A DNA stretch of 64,000 nt from Orientallactaga sibirica (GCA_036365145.1 JAEOAD010000001.1:100971501-101035500); one strand, 5' to 3'. Shown: positions 1 to 10,880, counted from the first letter of the stretch. Translations and numbers: made by a program. The notes: generated by a model from the letters alone, not told the origin.

Positions 1-75
1 TTTCTCTTCTCTGTTTCTTTCTTTCTTTCTCTCTCTCTCTTTCAACTAACTAAATAAATAAGTAAATAAAAATAG
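1..75 (+). repeat. 3' tail of a tRNA-derived SINE
   Basis: A pyrimidine stretch of TC repeats is followed by an A-rich AAAT-type tail. This is the 3' end seen on the complete SINE copies elsewhere in the window (for example 24199-24413). The body lies outside the window. Confidence 0.6.
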
Positions 76-94
76 TTTTAAGAAACCCAAGTGC

Positions 95-335
95 TTTGGG
101 GAGAGAGAAACAGCTCAGTTTATACAAGGCTTGCCTCATAAGAAAAAGGACCTGAGGTCAATCCCCAGAACCAACCTTAAAAAGCTACAAGTGGTGGTGC
201 ACTTACAATCACATCACTGGAGAAGCAAGAGACAAGCAGTTTGCTAGGTCTCACTGGCCAGCCACATAGCACAACTGGGAAGCTCTAGCTCAATGACAGA
301 AACCCTGTCTCAAACACTTATCTACTGGCTCCATA
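95..335 (+). repeat. B4-like composite SINE (tRNA-like head plus B1-like body)
   Basis: The left part reads like a tRNA/ID head ('acctgaggtcaatccccag'). The right part carries a degraded B1-like body ('gtggtggtgcacttacaatc') ending in 'gaaaccctgtctcaaa'. The order head then B1 body is that of rodent B4. It is strongly diverged, so it is an old copy. Confidence 0.6.
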
Positions 336-429
336 TGTACATACACATACAACTGCATACACATGTGCCAGTACACACATGCACATTTAAAAACAAGGAA
401 GGCTCATATATCCTTATACATATTCTTTT
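336..429. repeat. CA-rich stretch between B4 and L1
   Basis: A short degenerate run of 'cacat' and 'acatac' units. It is probably the tail of the preceding SINE. No gene is seen. Confidence 0.4.
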
Positions 430-442
430 TTAATGTTTATTA

Positions 443-706
443 TTGTTGTTGTTATTATTAATGACATGTTCCATATGGATATATCATGTGTTCGTACCCT
501 CTTTCATCCCTGCCCCCATTCTGTTGGGGATGCTCCTCAGTGGTATTGCAGGAATCCCCATGGGTTGTGGTTTTATGTGTTATATGAGAGCAGCAGCCAC
601 TTATTTTTATGGGGAGGGAATGCCTCTGGGCATGATGTCTCAACCTGTAGCTCTTACAATCTTTCTGCTCCCTCTTGTGCAAAATTCCCTGAGCCATGGT
701 GGGTGA
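443..706 (+). other. Antisense reading frame in L1 3' UTR (copy 1)
   Basis: An 87-codon open frame runs antisense to the L1 at 430-2537, starting just inside the 3' end of the element. The frame has counterparts at 10611-10913 (-) and 57319-57567 (-), with shared strings such as 'IPMG', 'GFMC', 'GEGMPLGMMSQPVALTIF' and, in two copies, a stop right after a Gly-Gly pair. It is hydrophobic. It may be an accident of shared ancestry; there is no evidence of translation. Confidence 0.25.
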
Positions 707-1599
707 GTTTTAAGTCTGCTTCAGTGATGGGCTCTTAGGAGCCTCTGGATCTCTGGTTTAATAAGTATGGAATATTCTCAGGGTCTGTCTCCTACATTCT
801 GGTGCTGATTATCAGGTTCAGCATGGAAGCAGCACTCTTATATTTGTCTCCCCAATTCCTCTGTGGATTCAGCTATGGCTTGGCTGAAGTGCAAGTGGTA
901 GTTTATCTCCACTGGTATCGCTACCTTCTGAAAAAGAATAGATTCTCCAACAGAGACTGAAGTCAGTATAGTTTAAATGGGATAAGCATTATTAATCTAG
1001 GGAGAATTTGATGTATGTAACCCCTTTTTTAGCCAAAGACTAGTGAGAGCTTGACATTGAAGAACATAATCTTTGTTTCCATAGGATTCTTATCTGGTTC
1101 CCAATTCCAGATATGGGTTCCTTTCCACTGAGCAGATCTCTTAGCCAATCAGAAAGCTATTGCTTACCCACCGAGGCTGTGTGCCACTATTGCACTGGCA
1201 TGTACATCCTGTCAGGATGTTTTCTTCTGAGTACCTTAGACCTCTGGTTGCTCAGACCATTGTTGACCATTTTCCCTCAGTATCACATGTAGTGCTTTCC
1301 AGAACCAGACAGACTAACTGAGGACTGGCTTCCTTCTGAATTCCAGCCAGTTCTCTCCAAGCTCTGTGTCAGCAGCATATGGTGTCTTCAGCGATAGAGT
1401 CTTACCTTTCGCCTCAGGTAGGTAATCATGTTCTTTGACAGAAAGTTGTCTTGAATTGGGGACTTTATAGGTCTGTTTCATTAACAGCTCAATGTGAGTA
1501 GCAACCAATCTCTGGTACTGGAAGTTACAAGCCAGATACAGAAATAAAATTTTCTTTTAAGCTTAGTCTTCATCCCACCCTCATCAGAGCCCTACTTTC

Positions 1600-2537
1600 T
1601 GTGAATGTGTGAGTTCAGAGTATGATCTGTTCTAAGTCTGTCCATTTTTCTGCAAATTTCATTGTATGACTTTTTCTTTTACTGGTGAGTAGAATTTCAT
1701 TGTGTAAATGTGACACAGCTTCATTATCCATTCATCCAATGATGGGCACCTGGGTTGTTTCCAGTTCTAAGCTATAATGAATTGAGCAGCTATAAACATA
1801 GTTGAGCAAATATCTATGAAGCATGGAGCATTTGGGATAAATGCTCAGTAAGGGAATAACTGGGTCTGTTGGAAGCTCTATGTTCATCTTTTTCAGGAGT
1901 CTCCATATTAATTTCGGTAGTGGTTGTACAAGTTTACATTCCCACCATCAGTGGATGAGGGTTCCTTTTTCCCCACATCCTCACCAACATTGGTTATAGT
2001 TGCCATCCTTACTGGGGTAAGGTGGAATCTCATATTTGTTTTAATTTACATTTCCCTAATGGTTAGAGATGTTGAACATTTTCTTAAGGGTGTGTTAGCC
2101 ATTTGTAATTCTTCCTCTGAGAACTCCCTATTCAGTTCTCTGCCCCATTTTTTGAGTGGGTTGTTTGATTTTTTATTGTTTAATTTTTTTGAGTTCTTTG
2201 TACATTATAGATATTAGGCTTCTGTTAGTGGTATAGCTAGTGAAGATTTTCTCCCATTCAGTGGGTAATCTATTGGCTCTGCTTATGTTGTATTTGCCTG
2301 TGCAAAAGCTTTTTGGATTCAAGAGATCCCATTGCTTGAGTGATTCATTTCCTGGGCTACTGGGGTTTTGTTCAGAAACCCACTCCTATATCATGGAGAG
2401 TGCCCCGTATTTTTTTTTTCTCAGTAGGAGAAGAGTTTCAGGTCTTATATTGAAGTCTTTAACCCATTTATTTAGACTTAATTTTTGTGTATGGAGAGAT
2501 GAGTGGGTCTAGTTTCATATTTCTACATATGGTCATC
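1600..2537 (-). pseudogene. LINE-1 ORF2 C-terminal remnant
   Basis: ORF2 is the L1 endonuclease/reverse transcriptase. Only the C-terminal third remains. On the minus strand the nucleotide sequence aligns with the ORF2 ends at 20803-21306 and 58571-58936, including the region encoding a '[10 protein letters not shown]'-like motif. Reading frames are broken by stops and indels, so no protein is made. It belongs to the L1 at 430-2537. Confidence 0.75.
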
Positions 2538-2845
2538 CAATTTGTGTGAGGGACTATCTTGATCAGGATAATTAAGGTGGGAAGACCTACCTTAACTGTG
2601 GATATCATTTCATGGTCTGGGGTCCTGGACTTTATGAAAAGGACAGGGCTAACTATGCAGTAGAATTCATTTCTCTCTGTTTCCTTAATTTACTGAATGT
2701 GACCAGATTCCTTAAGTTCCTTCTGCTATGCCTTTCCTGGCATGGTGTACTGTAACCTGGCATTATAAGCTGACATAAACCTTTAGCTGATTGTGTTAGA
2801 TATATTGTCCCAGCAATGAGAAGTTGACTAAGACACTAATCTTTC
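2538..2845 (+). repeat. Rodent LTR-like interspersed repeat
   Basis: It carries a layout seen in other LTR-like copies here, ending 'gtcccagcaatgagaagttgactaa'-like (split here; see 32488-32866 and 44694-45373 for reverse copies). Blocks such as 'ggtgggaagacctacctta' and 'tgactaagacac' support this. I cannot name the family without a library; ERVL-MaLR type is likely. Confidence 0.5.
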
Positions 2846-3989
2846 TGGAGTGGATAATTATTTTCCCATAGGGAATTCTGACTCTGTGAATCCAGGATGT
2901 TACACTAGCTGGTGTGTAGTAGGAACTTCACGAGTGTGTATTCGGGGCCACTCTTCAGTTTGGGTCTGCAGCCCTCTGGCATTCTGTCTTCTCTTTGATT
3001 TCTTGTTTTGTTTTTGGTTTTAGACACATCTGAACTCTCCACAGAAGTGTTTGTTGGCTTTGTGTAGCTTCAAAGACTATACAGAGCCCTTTGAGAAATC
3101 CTGTGTTTGGGTTGTAAGCCAGGACAGGCTGTCTGCCTTCTTTTTCATCCAGTGTCTCCTTTGCAGTGCTTAACAGAATTTTTTAAGTATTTTCACTGCT
3201 TTACTTAGGTGGTGTGATATACAAATGTGCACAAGACTCATACATATGTAATAGTTTCTTCCCAGCCATCATTATTCAAATATTTGCCCCCAGACATGTA
3301 TAATGGAGATATTAGATATCTACAGCTCTCCAGTGTTGTGTATGCTTTGGTTTCTGGTCCAGAAAATGCCTCAGGCCTTCTATTTTTCCTTTTTCTTGTT
3401 TGGAATTCATGCAAGCCTACATCTGTGATCATCACTATAACTACCAAGCTGAGTTTTACAGTGTTTTGTTTCTATTTCATGGAGTAATTCAGCCAAGTGG
3501 CTGAATCTAGAAGTAAGAGGCAGCTCACCACAGAGAAATGGAGACCCTCGGCACCCATCCTTAGAGCATGGCTTTATCTCAGAGTGCCCAGGTACCTGGC
3601 ACTTGTTAAGAAATGGTGTGGACAGTACGTGAGGAAGAAGCAAGCAAATAGTGAGTCAGGACAGAGCCACATGGCCCCTTTTGGGTAAAGGTGTTTAACT
3701 CTACAGCTTAGATTTTTAAAAAGGATGATAAAAGAAAATTGTTGAGTGAAATAGTCTGAGTGCCTGCTGTTCCATCAATTTTTTTTTTAAAGAGCCAGGA
3801 GGGATTAGCATAATGAAAATAAAAATTTCAAGTGTGGTATCAGGTTGAAGAATAGAGTATATGATTAATATATGCTAGTCTTCCTATATTTTAATTAATT
3901 TTATAGCAAAATTCAAGTCAAGTATGTTTATCTTGACCATCTAATCTAGTGGCCATATGATACAAAGTATAGCTTTTATTTATATTGTC
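2846..3989. other. No gene seen; apparently unique AT-rich DNA
   Basis: No recognised repeat, exon-like open frame or RNA motif. Short open frames (for example 3227-3487 +) lack family motifs and biased composition. Confidence 0.5.
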
Positions 3990-4034
3990 TACTTCTAGAT
4001 TAAGAAAGATGAGAGCTCACATCCCAGATATTCC

Positions 4035-4140
4035 CCTCCCTTTCCTACCTGTGTGACCCAGTGGGTTTTTGTTTTCTCATCTGTGAAATGTGGCTCATAA
4101 TGTTCCCATATCACAGCATCAGGATGGGAGGAGATGGTCT
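4035..4140 (+). repeat. MIR-like ancient SINE fragment
   Basis: 'ctgtgtgaccca', then 'ttttctcatctgtgaaatg' and 'ggatgggaggag' follow the order of the MIR core and 3' half. Divergence is high, as expected for this old mammalian family. Confidence 0.5.
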
Positions 4141-4261
4141 GTGGAAGGAGATGAACCAAAAACATCTTCTGCACCTTGAAGTTTGCATTCCAATGGCACA
4201 CAGAATGGTGAGCAGATAGGAAAGATGTATATATATATATAATGTAGTAAGATACCCACTT

Positions 4262-4545
4262 ACATAGTTTGGCTGTTAATTGTCTCAAAGATTCGTAGGT
4301 TGAAAACTTGAGACAATTGGGAAGTGATTGGACTTTTAGAAGAGCAGACCCTGTGAAAGGTCTTTTGGTCATTGGTGACATGCCTTTGAAGAGATTGTGG
4401 AACCCTGGTTTACAAGAAATGCTCCCCACTGTTGTCATTGTCCATTCCCCAAAGGCCCAAAACAATGGGTTGTCCCAGTTATGAACTAGAACCTCCAAAA
4501 CTATATGATAAAATAAGTCTTTTAAATGTCATTTTATGATATTTA
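4262..4545 (+). repeat. MaLR-like LTR
   Basis: A 'gtttggctgttaa' start, a 'gtgattggacttttagaaga' middle and an end with 'aaaataagtctttt' (polyadenylation-like region) follow the layout of ERVL-MaLR LTRs. No partner LTR or clear target duplication was found. Confidence 0.5.
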
Positions 4546-5394
4546 AGCTAAAGGATAAGGAAGACAGAAAGAGCCCCATGGATGCCCGGAGGAGGACTAC
4601 TCCAGGAAGAAGGTAGTGGTGCCAGTGGCGAAAGAGAGAAACATGGAGACCAGGAGGGGCTACAGCCACAGGGGTGACAGACCACCCCTGGAAGGGCATT
4701 CATCAGTGCCCACTACAAAGACTTTAAGAATACTGTGCTCTTAGAGATATGGGGGTGGTTTGGGGTCAGAGCTGTGGCATAATGTAGCTTACCCTTCATA
4801 GGGTCTGCTGGAGAATTGTGATTAGAATAGCTTCATTTCAAACATTTTCCTCATTCCATGTTTCCTTACCAAGTCTTCTTCCTATTGTGTGGAAGGATGT
4901 AAACTTAGTCCATTCTTCTGAGACTGACATGAACTCAGATCTGTACTATAAGCTGTGGAGAGCACAGATTGTCCTTTATATCTTCACTTTCCAGTATCTA
5001 GCACAATGCCAATAGTATAAGATATATTCATTCTTAGCAACGTGTGAGGTGAGTGCATAACATGATATTCCTTTCCTACCACTATTGATGTTCCAGGTAA
5101 AACAATTCTTTGGTTATCCTTAATTTTCAAGATGCCCCTTAACACCTTGAGTTGCAGACATATGTGACAGACAGCTTGAGGGATAGAGAAGATGTATGGA
5201 AGGGTTCAGGGGAAGGGCAGTGGAAAAGAGGAGTAAGATATACACAAAGCTAAATTCAAAATGAACTGGTACCATAAAAATCTTTCTCCTGGATAGCAAT
5301 CTAAAAGATACAACCCACAACAGAAGCGTGAAGCTATTGTCTGGAAAGAATAGCCAGGAAGAGGGTGGGATGAAGCCTAATTCTAAAACATTCA
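4546..5394. other. No gene seen
   Basis: Includes a somewhat GC-richer, purine-rich stretch at 4560-4720 that I do not recognise. Open frames are short and without motifs. Confidence 0.45.
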
Positions 5395-6897
5395 GCTCTG
5401 GCTTGCAACTGCTAGTACCATAAATTGGTTATAATCAACATTCAATTGTTGATCAGAGAGACATATGAGGTCCCCAAAACAAGACTGGCTTCTGTCACAG
5501 CACTTGATTACTCACCTGGGGTAAAAGGTAAGACCCTATTGATAAAGATACCACATGCTACTGATGCAGAACATTAAGAGATTGGGCCTAATCTGGAAGG
5601 AAGCCAGTTCCCATATGCTTACCCTGTATAGTGGCTATAAATCACTGCATGAATTGCTGGGGAAAATGGCCAAAAATGCCATGAGAAAGCAGAGGTCACT
5701 GTTATATGAAAACAACTATGGTAGTCTGAATATATGTCCCCCAATATATTCAGTATTTTATTAGTTTGTAGTTTGCATCTGCAGCCACCGTGCTGGAGGC
5801 AGTGTCTAAGGTGTGGTGGTGGGTTTAGGATTTCAGTCTAAAGATATGCAAAGTGTGCCTAGCTGGAGTTCCTGAAGTGTGTTGTGCTGTGTGATTTTTG
5901 ACTTGTGGCTTTTGCTCTCTCTGTTTGGTCCTATGAAAGCAGGCCAACTTCTTCTGCCAATATGGAATGTCCCCTGGATCTATAAGCTATAATAAATCCC
6001 TTCCTCCATAAATGTGCCTGGTCTGGAACTTCATCTCAGAGAACCTGAAGCTGTCTGCTTCAACATCCAACCTAATAAGATAGACACACCTGAGAAATAG
6101 TGGCACACAGCGTAGGTGGATAACCAATGGCTCTCTGATTGGCTATGATATCCACTCAGTGGAAAGGAACCAATAACTGGAAATAGGAAGCAAGTCAAAA
6201 TCCTATGCAGACCATGATAATGGACTCTCAACAAGAAGCTCCCACTTGCCTTTATCCAGAAGTGATGCTACACCCATCAAAATCTCTAAATTAAAAATGC
6301 TCATCCCCTTTAACCTTTCCTGATCTCACTCTCTGTTGGAGAATGTATTTTTCTTTTTCAGAAAGCAGTGAAAACACAGGACAACCATAATTTATCAACA
6401 AGACAAGAATAGTTACCTCGCTCCCAGGCAGGAGATGAATCACCCCTTGCACAGCATCTGGGCACAGGTGACACCACGAAAGAACTAGTGAGATGAGCAA
6501 ATATGCTGCTTCCATGGTGAGCCTGACAACCTGCACCAGGGTGATAGAGACAGACACTGAGGATACTCAAAATGCACCAAAATAGAAATCCAGAAGCTTC
6601 TGAGAGCTCAACTCTAAAATAGACTTAAAGCACACCCACCAAAGCTCAGGTGGGTGTGGAAGAGGAGGTGGAAAGAATGAGAGAGCCTCAGGGCAGGAAG
6701 GAATATCTAGAGACATTTCCCTCCCCTCAAAGACACACTGCTGCCCTCACAACTCATAACCCACAATTCCATGGTGAATACCAACAATCCCACTAAGGAG
6801 GGTCCTCAGTGGAGTGGGGCAGGGGGGAGGGAAATGATGGTACCAACATATGATGTGTCCATACAAAATTTCTACTTAATAATAATAACTTTTAAAA
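5395..6897 (+). mobile_element. LINE-1 type 1 3' UTR, split by a solo LTR
   Basis: The left arm (5395-5716) and right arm (6063-6897) are two consecutive parts of the type 1 3' UTR. The same order is continuous in the copy at 56530-57565 ('aggtccccaaa', then 'ggaaaatggcc', then 'aatagtggcacacag'). It ends at 'ttaataataataactttt' near 6897. ORF2 is absent, so this copy is strongly 5'-truncated. The LTR at 5717-6062 sits between the two arms. Confidence 0.8.
5717..6062 (+). mobile_element. Solo MaLR-like LTR inserted in an L1
   Basis: It is the same subfamily as the paired LTRs at 45470-45822 and 47049-47397: 'gtctgaatatatgtccccc' near the start, a 'aataaatccctt' polyadenylation-like region, and an end at 'gaagctgtctgcttca'. 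Flanking 5-mers acaac and acatc differ at one base, consistent with a decayed 5-bp target duplication. No internal sequence is present, so it arose by LTR-LTR recombination. Confidence 0.8.
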
Positions 6898-6924
6898 GGG
6901 GGCCCTTAAGCACTAGGTAGATGC

Positions 6925-7211
6925 CCAAGTGTGGTTTGAATGAAATATCCTGCACAAGCTCATGCATTTGGATACCTGGTCTTCAGTCAGTGACAAGTTG
7001 GGTCAGTTGTTGGGCCTTTGGGTGATGGAGTCTTGATGGAGGAGGTGTGCCACTTGAGGCAGGGCTTGGTACGTTTTGTTCACTCTTGCTGCTCCCTCCC
7101 TGATGCTGATATGCAACAAGGTTTGTTGTCCAGCTGCCTGTCATATTTTCCTCACCACAATGAAACTTCCCCTTGAAACTGTAGGCCAACAAACTTCCTT
7201 TCCTTCCACAT
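6925..7211 (+). repeat. MaLR-like LTR, left part
   Basis: It starts 'gtggtttgaatgaaatatcc' and carries 'cttgaaactgtaggccaac', a typical position just before the LTR end. The end of the LTR seems to resume at 7408-7457 ('tgtctcagcaatgagatagt'), with an L1 fragment in between. Confidence 0.6.
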
Positions 7212-7407
7212 GCTGATTTTTTTATTCTATACTATTTTATTTCTTTTTGTTGTTTTTGTTATTGACAACTTCTATATTTACAGACTACAACATATTTCCC
7301 TCTCCTCCCCCATTCCACTTCAGAACTCCACTCTCCATCATATCCCCTCCCTCTCTCTATTAGTCTCTCTTTTAATTTGATGTCATCATCTTTTTCTCCT
7401 GTTATGC
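7212..7407 (-). mobile_element. LINE-1 type 2, extreme 3' end only
   Basis: On the minus strand it ends in 'agaagttgtcaataacaaaa', the type 2 3' terminus, and carries the G-rich block seen at 21340-21500 and 60622-60780. About 200 bp remain. It lies between the two parts of an LTR, so it looks like an insertion into that LTR. Confidence 0.65.
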
Positions 7408-7457
7408 TTTTGATCAGGTGTTTTGTCTCAGCAATGAGATAGTAACTGCTATACCAA
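7408..7457 (+). repeat. MaLR-like LTR, right end
   Basis: 'ttttgtctcagcaatgagat' then 'agtaactgctata' is the usual 3' end of this LTR type. It continues the piece at 6925-7211 across the L1 fragment. Confidence 0.5.
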
Positions 7458-7914
7458 GCTTTTAAACATTTTCTTTTCTCTAGCATTTATTAAGTAACTC
7501 AGGAAATTTATCCAATATCTCTAACATAACATTTCCAAACTTTACTCACTCCTGATACTGTAGATATCTTCTATAAACTCTCTTCCTGACTCTGATGTGA
7601 ATGTATCCTATCATAATTAATTTTAATTAATATATTTTAATAGCATATACTTTATGTAAATAAAAATTATTATACAATTTTTCCTCACTTTTGTTAATTT
7701 TTCTGACTGGAGTAGGATTACTGAGTCTCCCTCTCACAATCCTCCATTGCTCCTTTCTTCAGCAAAGAAATCTGAGTTCCAGTGGGGTTACTGTGATGGT
7801 CTGAGAAATTTCAGATTGGGAAAATATTGCCTGCATTTGTGTTTGCATTCAATGACTGTGAAATTTATTTGCTGCTCCCTTCAAGAATGAGGTCTTCTCT
7901 TGCTCCTCAACCAT
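7458..7914. other. No gene seen; AT-rich
   Basis: Includes an AT-rich run at 7610-7680. No repeats or exons recognised. Confidence 0.45.
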
Positions 7915-7922
7915 AAGAAGTC

Positions 7923-8078
7923 TTTTTTTTTTTTTTTTTTTTTTTGAGGTAGGGTTTCATTCTAGCCCAGGCTGACCAGAAATTCACTATGTAGTCTAAT
8001 GATGGCCTCAAACTCACAGTAATCCTCCTACCTCTACCTCCCAAGTGCTGGGTAAAGGCATGCACCACCATGCCTGGC
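7923..8078 (-). repeat. B1 SINE
   Basis: A poly(T) head (poly(A) tail on the minus strand), 'gaggtagggtttcat', 'tagcccaggctgacc', 'acctcccaagtgctggg' and 'accaccatgcctggc' give a full 7SL-derived B1. It is flanked by the 8-bp direct repeat aagaagtc at 7915-7922 and 8079-8086. Confidence 0.9.
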
Positions 8079-8086
8079 AAGAAGTC

Positions 8087-8306
8087 TTCTATTTTAATGA
8101 TAGAGAGAGAGCAAGAGGGAGAGAGAATTGGTGCACCAGAGCCTCCAGCCACTGCAATCGAACTCCAGACATGTGCACCACCTTGTGCACATGTGCAACC
8201 TTGTGTATTTACATCATCTTATGCACTTCACTTATGTGGAGAGTCAAATATGGGTCCTTAGGCTTTGCAGGCAAGTGCCTTAACTGCTAAGCCATCTTTC
8301 CAGCCC
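8087..8306 (-). repeat. tRNA-derived SINE (Dip-like), stacked next to B1
   Basis: On the minus strand it begins 'gggctggaaagatggcttag' and contains 'ttgcctgcaaagcctaagga' and a GA-rich (TC on minus) 3' part. It is flanked by aagaagtc at 8079-8086 and 8307-8314, the same 8-mer that flanks the adjoining B1. It has an expanded middle with extra copies of an 'accttgtg' unit. Confidence 0.9.
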
Positions 8307-8314
8307 AAGAAGTC

Positions 8315-9149
8315 ATTTATACCAATGAGAAACATTAGAAAAATAATGAAAAATTTAAAGTTACTTTCAAATCTTTTCTTCATCTTTTTTCCATACCAGA
8401 TAAGTTTTCTATAATCTTGTATGAAAATGTGCTTTCCAACATTCTGCCCTCCTCCCTTCATCATTTTACCCTGATCTAAAGTGCAGTTCTCTAACAATAT
8501 TTATTTTCTAAACATTTGCTGACTCTGCCCTCCAGGACACATATCACTGGGTACAAATGAGAAGATTCACATGGATATAGAAATGACTTTGAGATGATGT
8601 TATGGTGCTAAGGGTTTTTAATATCTCATTTCAAGTAAGGAGATTTGCTAAAGGTCTCCAGAGATTCAGCTGTGGTTTCTATTATGATGGTAATCATGAT
8701 AGAAGCATCTGAATATAATGATGCATTATATAATGATCTTCAGAGGCCATGAAGGTGAGCAGCCTTTAAAGAAAAATCAAAGTTGTTTTAAATTATGATT
8801 AAGCTTTTTTATCGGGGCAAGTGTCTCAATGCTATCTACGTGTAATGATAACTTTTAATTGGGTTTGCAAGTACAGAATTTAGGTCACTGCCAGTAAGAT
8901 TATGGTAATAGGTCATGTTCATGTCAGTTCTGCTATGAGTCACTGCTTCAGAGCCAATCAAAGATTCTTATTTGTCATTACGTTTTTGTGTGTCTTAGCA
9001 TATGTTACCATTTGACTGGTTATTGAATACCGTGACGACCTCTCAAGGGTACTGGTATCACAGCTATTGCAAATACTGTTTCTTAGGCTCCTTTTTTCTT
9101 GGTCCTTTCCAACAATAAATGCCAGGATTTTCAAGCCATGAGATAATGG
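8315..9149. other. No gene seen; apparently unique
   Basis: AT-rich sequence without recognised repeats, exons or RNA motifs. Confidence 0.5.
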
Positions 9150-9244
9150 TGTGATATGAGGTTTACCATGGGCCCTGGAGATTTAAGCATGCATTCTTAG
9201 GCTTTGCAGGCAAGTGACATAACCACTAAGCCATCCCTCCAGCT
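9150..9244 (-). repeat. Fragment of tRNA-derived SINE
   Basis: 'aggctttgcaggcaagtgac' then 'actaagccatccctccagct' is the 5' (tRNA-like) part of the family on the minus strand. The body and tail are missing. Confidence 0.75.
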
Positions 9245-9470
9245 CAAGAAGAGATCATTTGAAAATACCAGCATTCAAACCTTGAACTTTAATTTCATGA
9301 GTTGAATTGTTAAGATTTATGCTATGTCTGTGCATGTATATATATATGAGTTAATCTTTAAGATGTCTGTCAGGGAGGCAATTAATGACTTTTACCTGTG
9401 GTACTGCTTACACTCTCAAACCTGAAGCAGGGCCAACTTTAGACAACTTTAGACTTAAAACTAGAGAAAT

Positions 9471-10880
9471 TTCATGGTTGTTTTAATTTGCATTTCCCTA
9501 GTGGTTAGGTATGTTGAACATTTTGTTACGTGTGTGTTACCCATTTTATATTTTTTGCTCTGAGAACTGCTCCATTGTTGGAGTGGGATGTTTTTTTTTT
9601 TTATTGTTAGGTTTTTTTAGTTCTTTGTACAACCATGAGATTCCACCTTATCCAGTAAGGATGACAATCATCAAAAAATCTAACAATAACAAAAATTGGT
9701 GAGGATGTGGGGGAAGAGGAACCCTCATCCACTGATGGTGGGAATGTAAATTTATACAACCACTATGGAGATCAATATGGAGACTCCTGGAAAGGATGAA
9801 CATAGAGCTACCAACAGACCCAGTTATTCCATTAACGAGCATTTATCCTAAATGTTCCATGCATCATTACAGAGACATTTGCTCAACCATGTTTATAGGT
9901 GCTCAATTCATTAGAGCTAAGAAGTGTAATCAACCCAGGTGCCCATCATTGGATGAATGGATAACAAAGTTGTGGTACATTTACATAATGGAATTCTACT
10001 CAACAATACAATGAAATTTGTAGAAAAATGGACAGACTTGGAACAGATGATATTCAGTGAACTCACACATTCTCAGAAAGACAAAGGCCACATGGTGTCA
10101 TTTATCTGCAGTTTCTAACCTGGACCTGCTCGAGTTGCTGATATACCTGATAGGCAACTCAAGGCTGATACAAAAGGGATGGAAGGGTTTGGAGGAGGGG
10201 AAGGGAGGGGTGGGGAAAAACAAACAGAAAAAGATCAGAATCCTATGGAAACAGAGATTATGTTCTCCAGTGTCAAGCTCTCAATAGTCTTTGGCTAAAA
10301 GAGGTGTTACACACATCAAATTCTCCATAAATTAAAAATGCTTATCCCATTTAAACTATGCTGACTCCACTTTCCATCTGAGAATCTGTTCTTCTTTTTC
10401 AGAAGGTAGCAAGATCCAAGGAGATAAACTATAACTCATACTTCAGCCAAGCCACAGGTGAATTCACAGAGGAACTGGGGAGACAAGCATGAGTGCTGCT
10501 TCCATGCGGAACCTGACAGTCAGCACCAGGGTGAAGGAGACAGATGCTGAGGATACTCAACACTTACCAAAGCAGAGATCAAGAGCTCGTCACTGAAATA
10601 GACATAAAACCTACCCACCAAGGCTCCGGGGATTTTGCAGAAAAGGAGGAAGAAAGATTGTAAGACCCACAGGGTGAAAACCATGCCCAGAGGCATTCCC
10701 TCCCTCTAAAATTAACAGACTGCTGCTCCCACAACACATAAACCACAACCCCATTGGAATACATGCAACCCCACTGCGGAAGGCCCCCAGTGGAATGGGA
10801 GCAGGGATGTGGAAGAAGAGGGTACTAATACATGATTTTTCCATATGAACTATGTTGTTAATAATAACAGAAAAAAAAAA
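9471..10880 (+). mobile_element. LINE-1 type 1 with 5' inversion and target duplication
   Basis: Bases 9471-9629 are antisense L1 ORF2 and 9630-10880 are sense ORF2 end plus 3' UTR and poly(A). The two parts are neighbours in normal L1 order: the antisense piece ends (in sense) at 'aaaacaaccatga' and the sense piece starts 'caaccatgagattccacc'. The whole is flanked by the 14-mer aaaactagagaaat at 9457-9470 and 10881-10894. This is the twin-priming signature of one insertion. The 3' UTR lacks an internal block relative to 56530-57565. Confidence 0.9.
9630..10120 (+). pseudogene. LINE-1 ORF2 C-terminal remnant
   Basis: The frame at 9796-10014 encodes residues matching the ORF2 end, e.g. 'DPVIPLTSIYPK' and '[20 protein letters not shown]'. 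It is truncated by stops before the normal C terminus. It lacks the reverse transcriptase core and is not functional. Confidence 0.75.

Larger units (their letters stand above)
430..2537 (-). mobile_element. LINE-1 type 1, 5'-truncated, with long 3' UTR
   Basis: Read on the minus strand this is the end of L1 ORF2 (1600-2537) followed by about 1.15 kb of 3' UTR that ends at 'taataataacaacaacaata' near position 440. The 3' UTR blocks recur at 5395-6897, 10125-10870, 18432-19545 and 56530-57565, which shows they belong to the element. The 5' end is truncated near 2537, where an unrelated LTR-like repeat starts. No target duplication could be confirmed. Confidence 0.85.

Noticed and set aside
3995..4498. 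167-codon minus-strand open frame
   Set aside because: It overlaps a MIR fragment and a MaLR-like LTR in antisense, and includes a TA microsatellite (encoded as alternating Ile/Tyr). Not a gene.
4560..4720. Purine-rich, GC-richer stretch as a possible exon or processed pseudogene
   Set aside because: No frame longer than about 50 codons with motifs and no recognised parent gene; cannot be supported from sequence alone.
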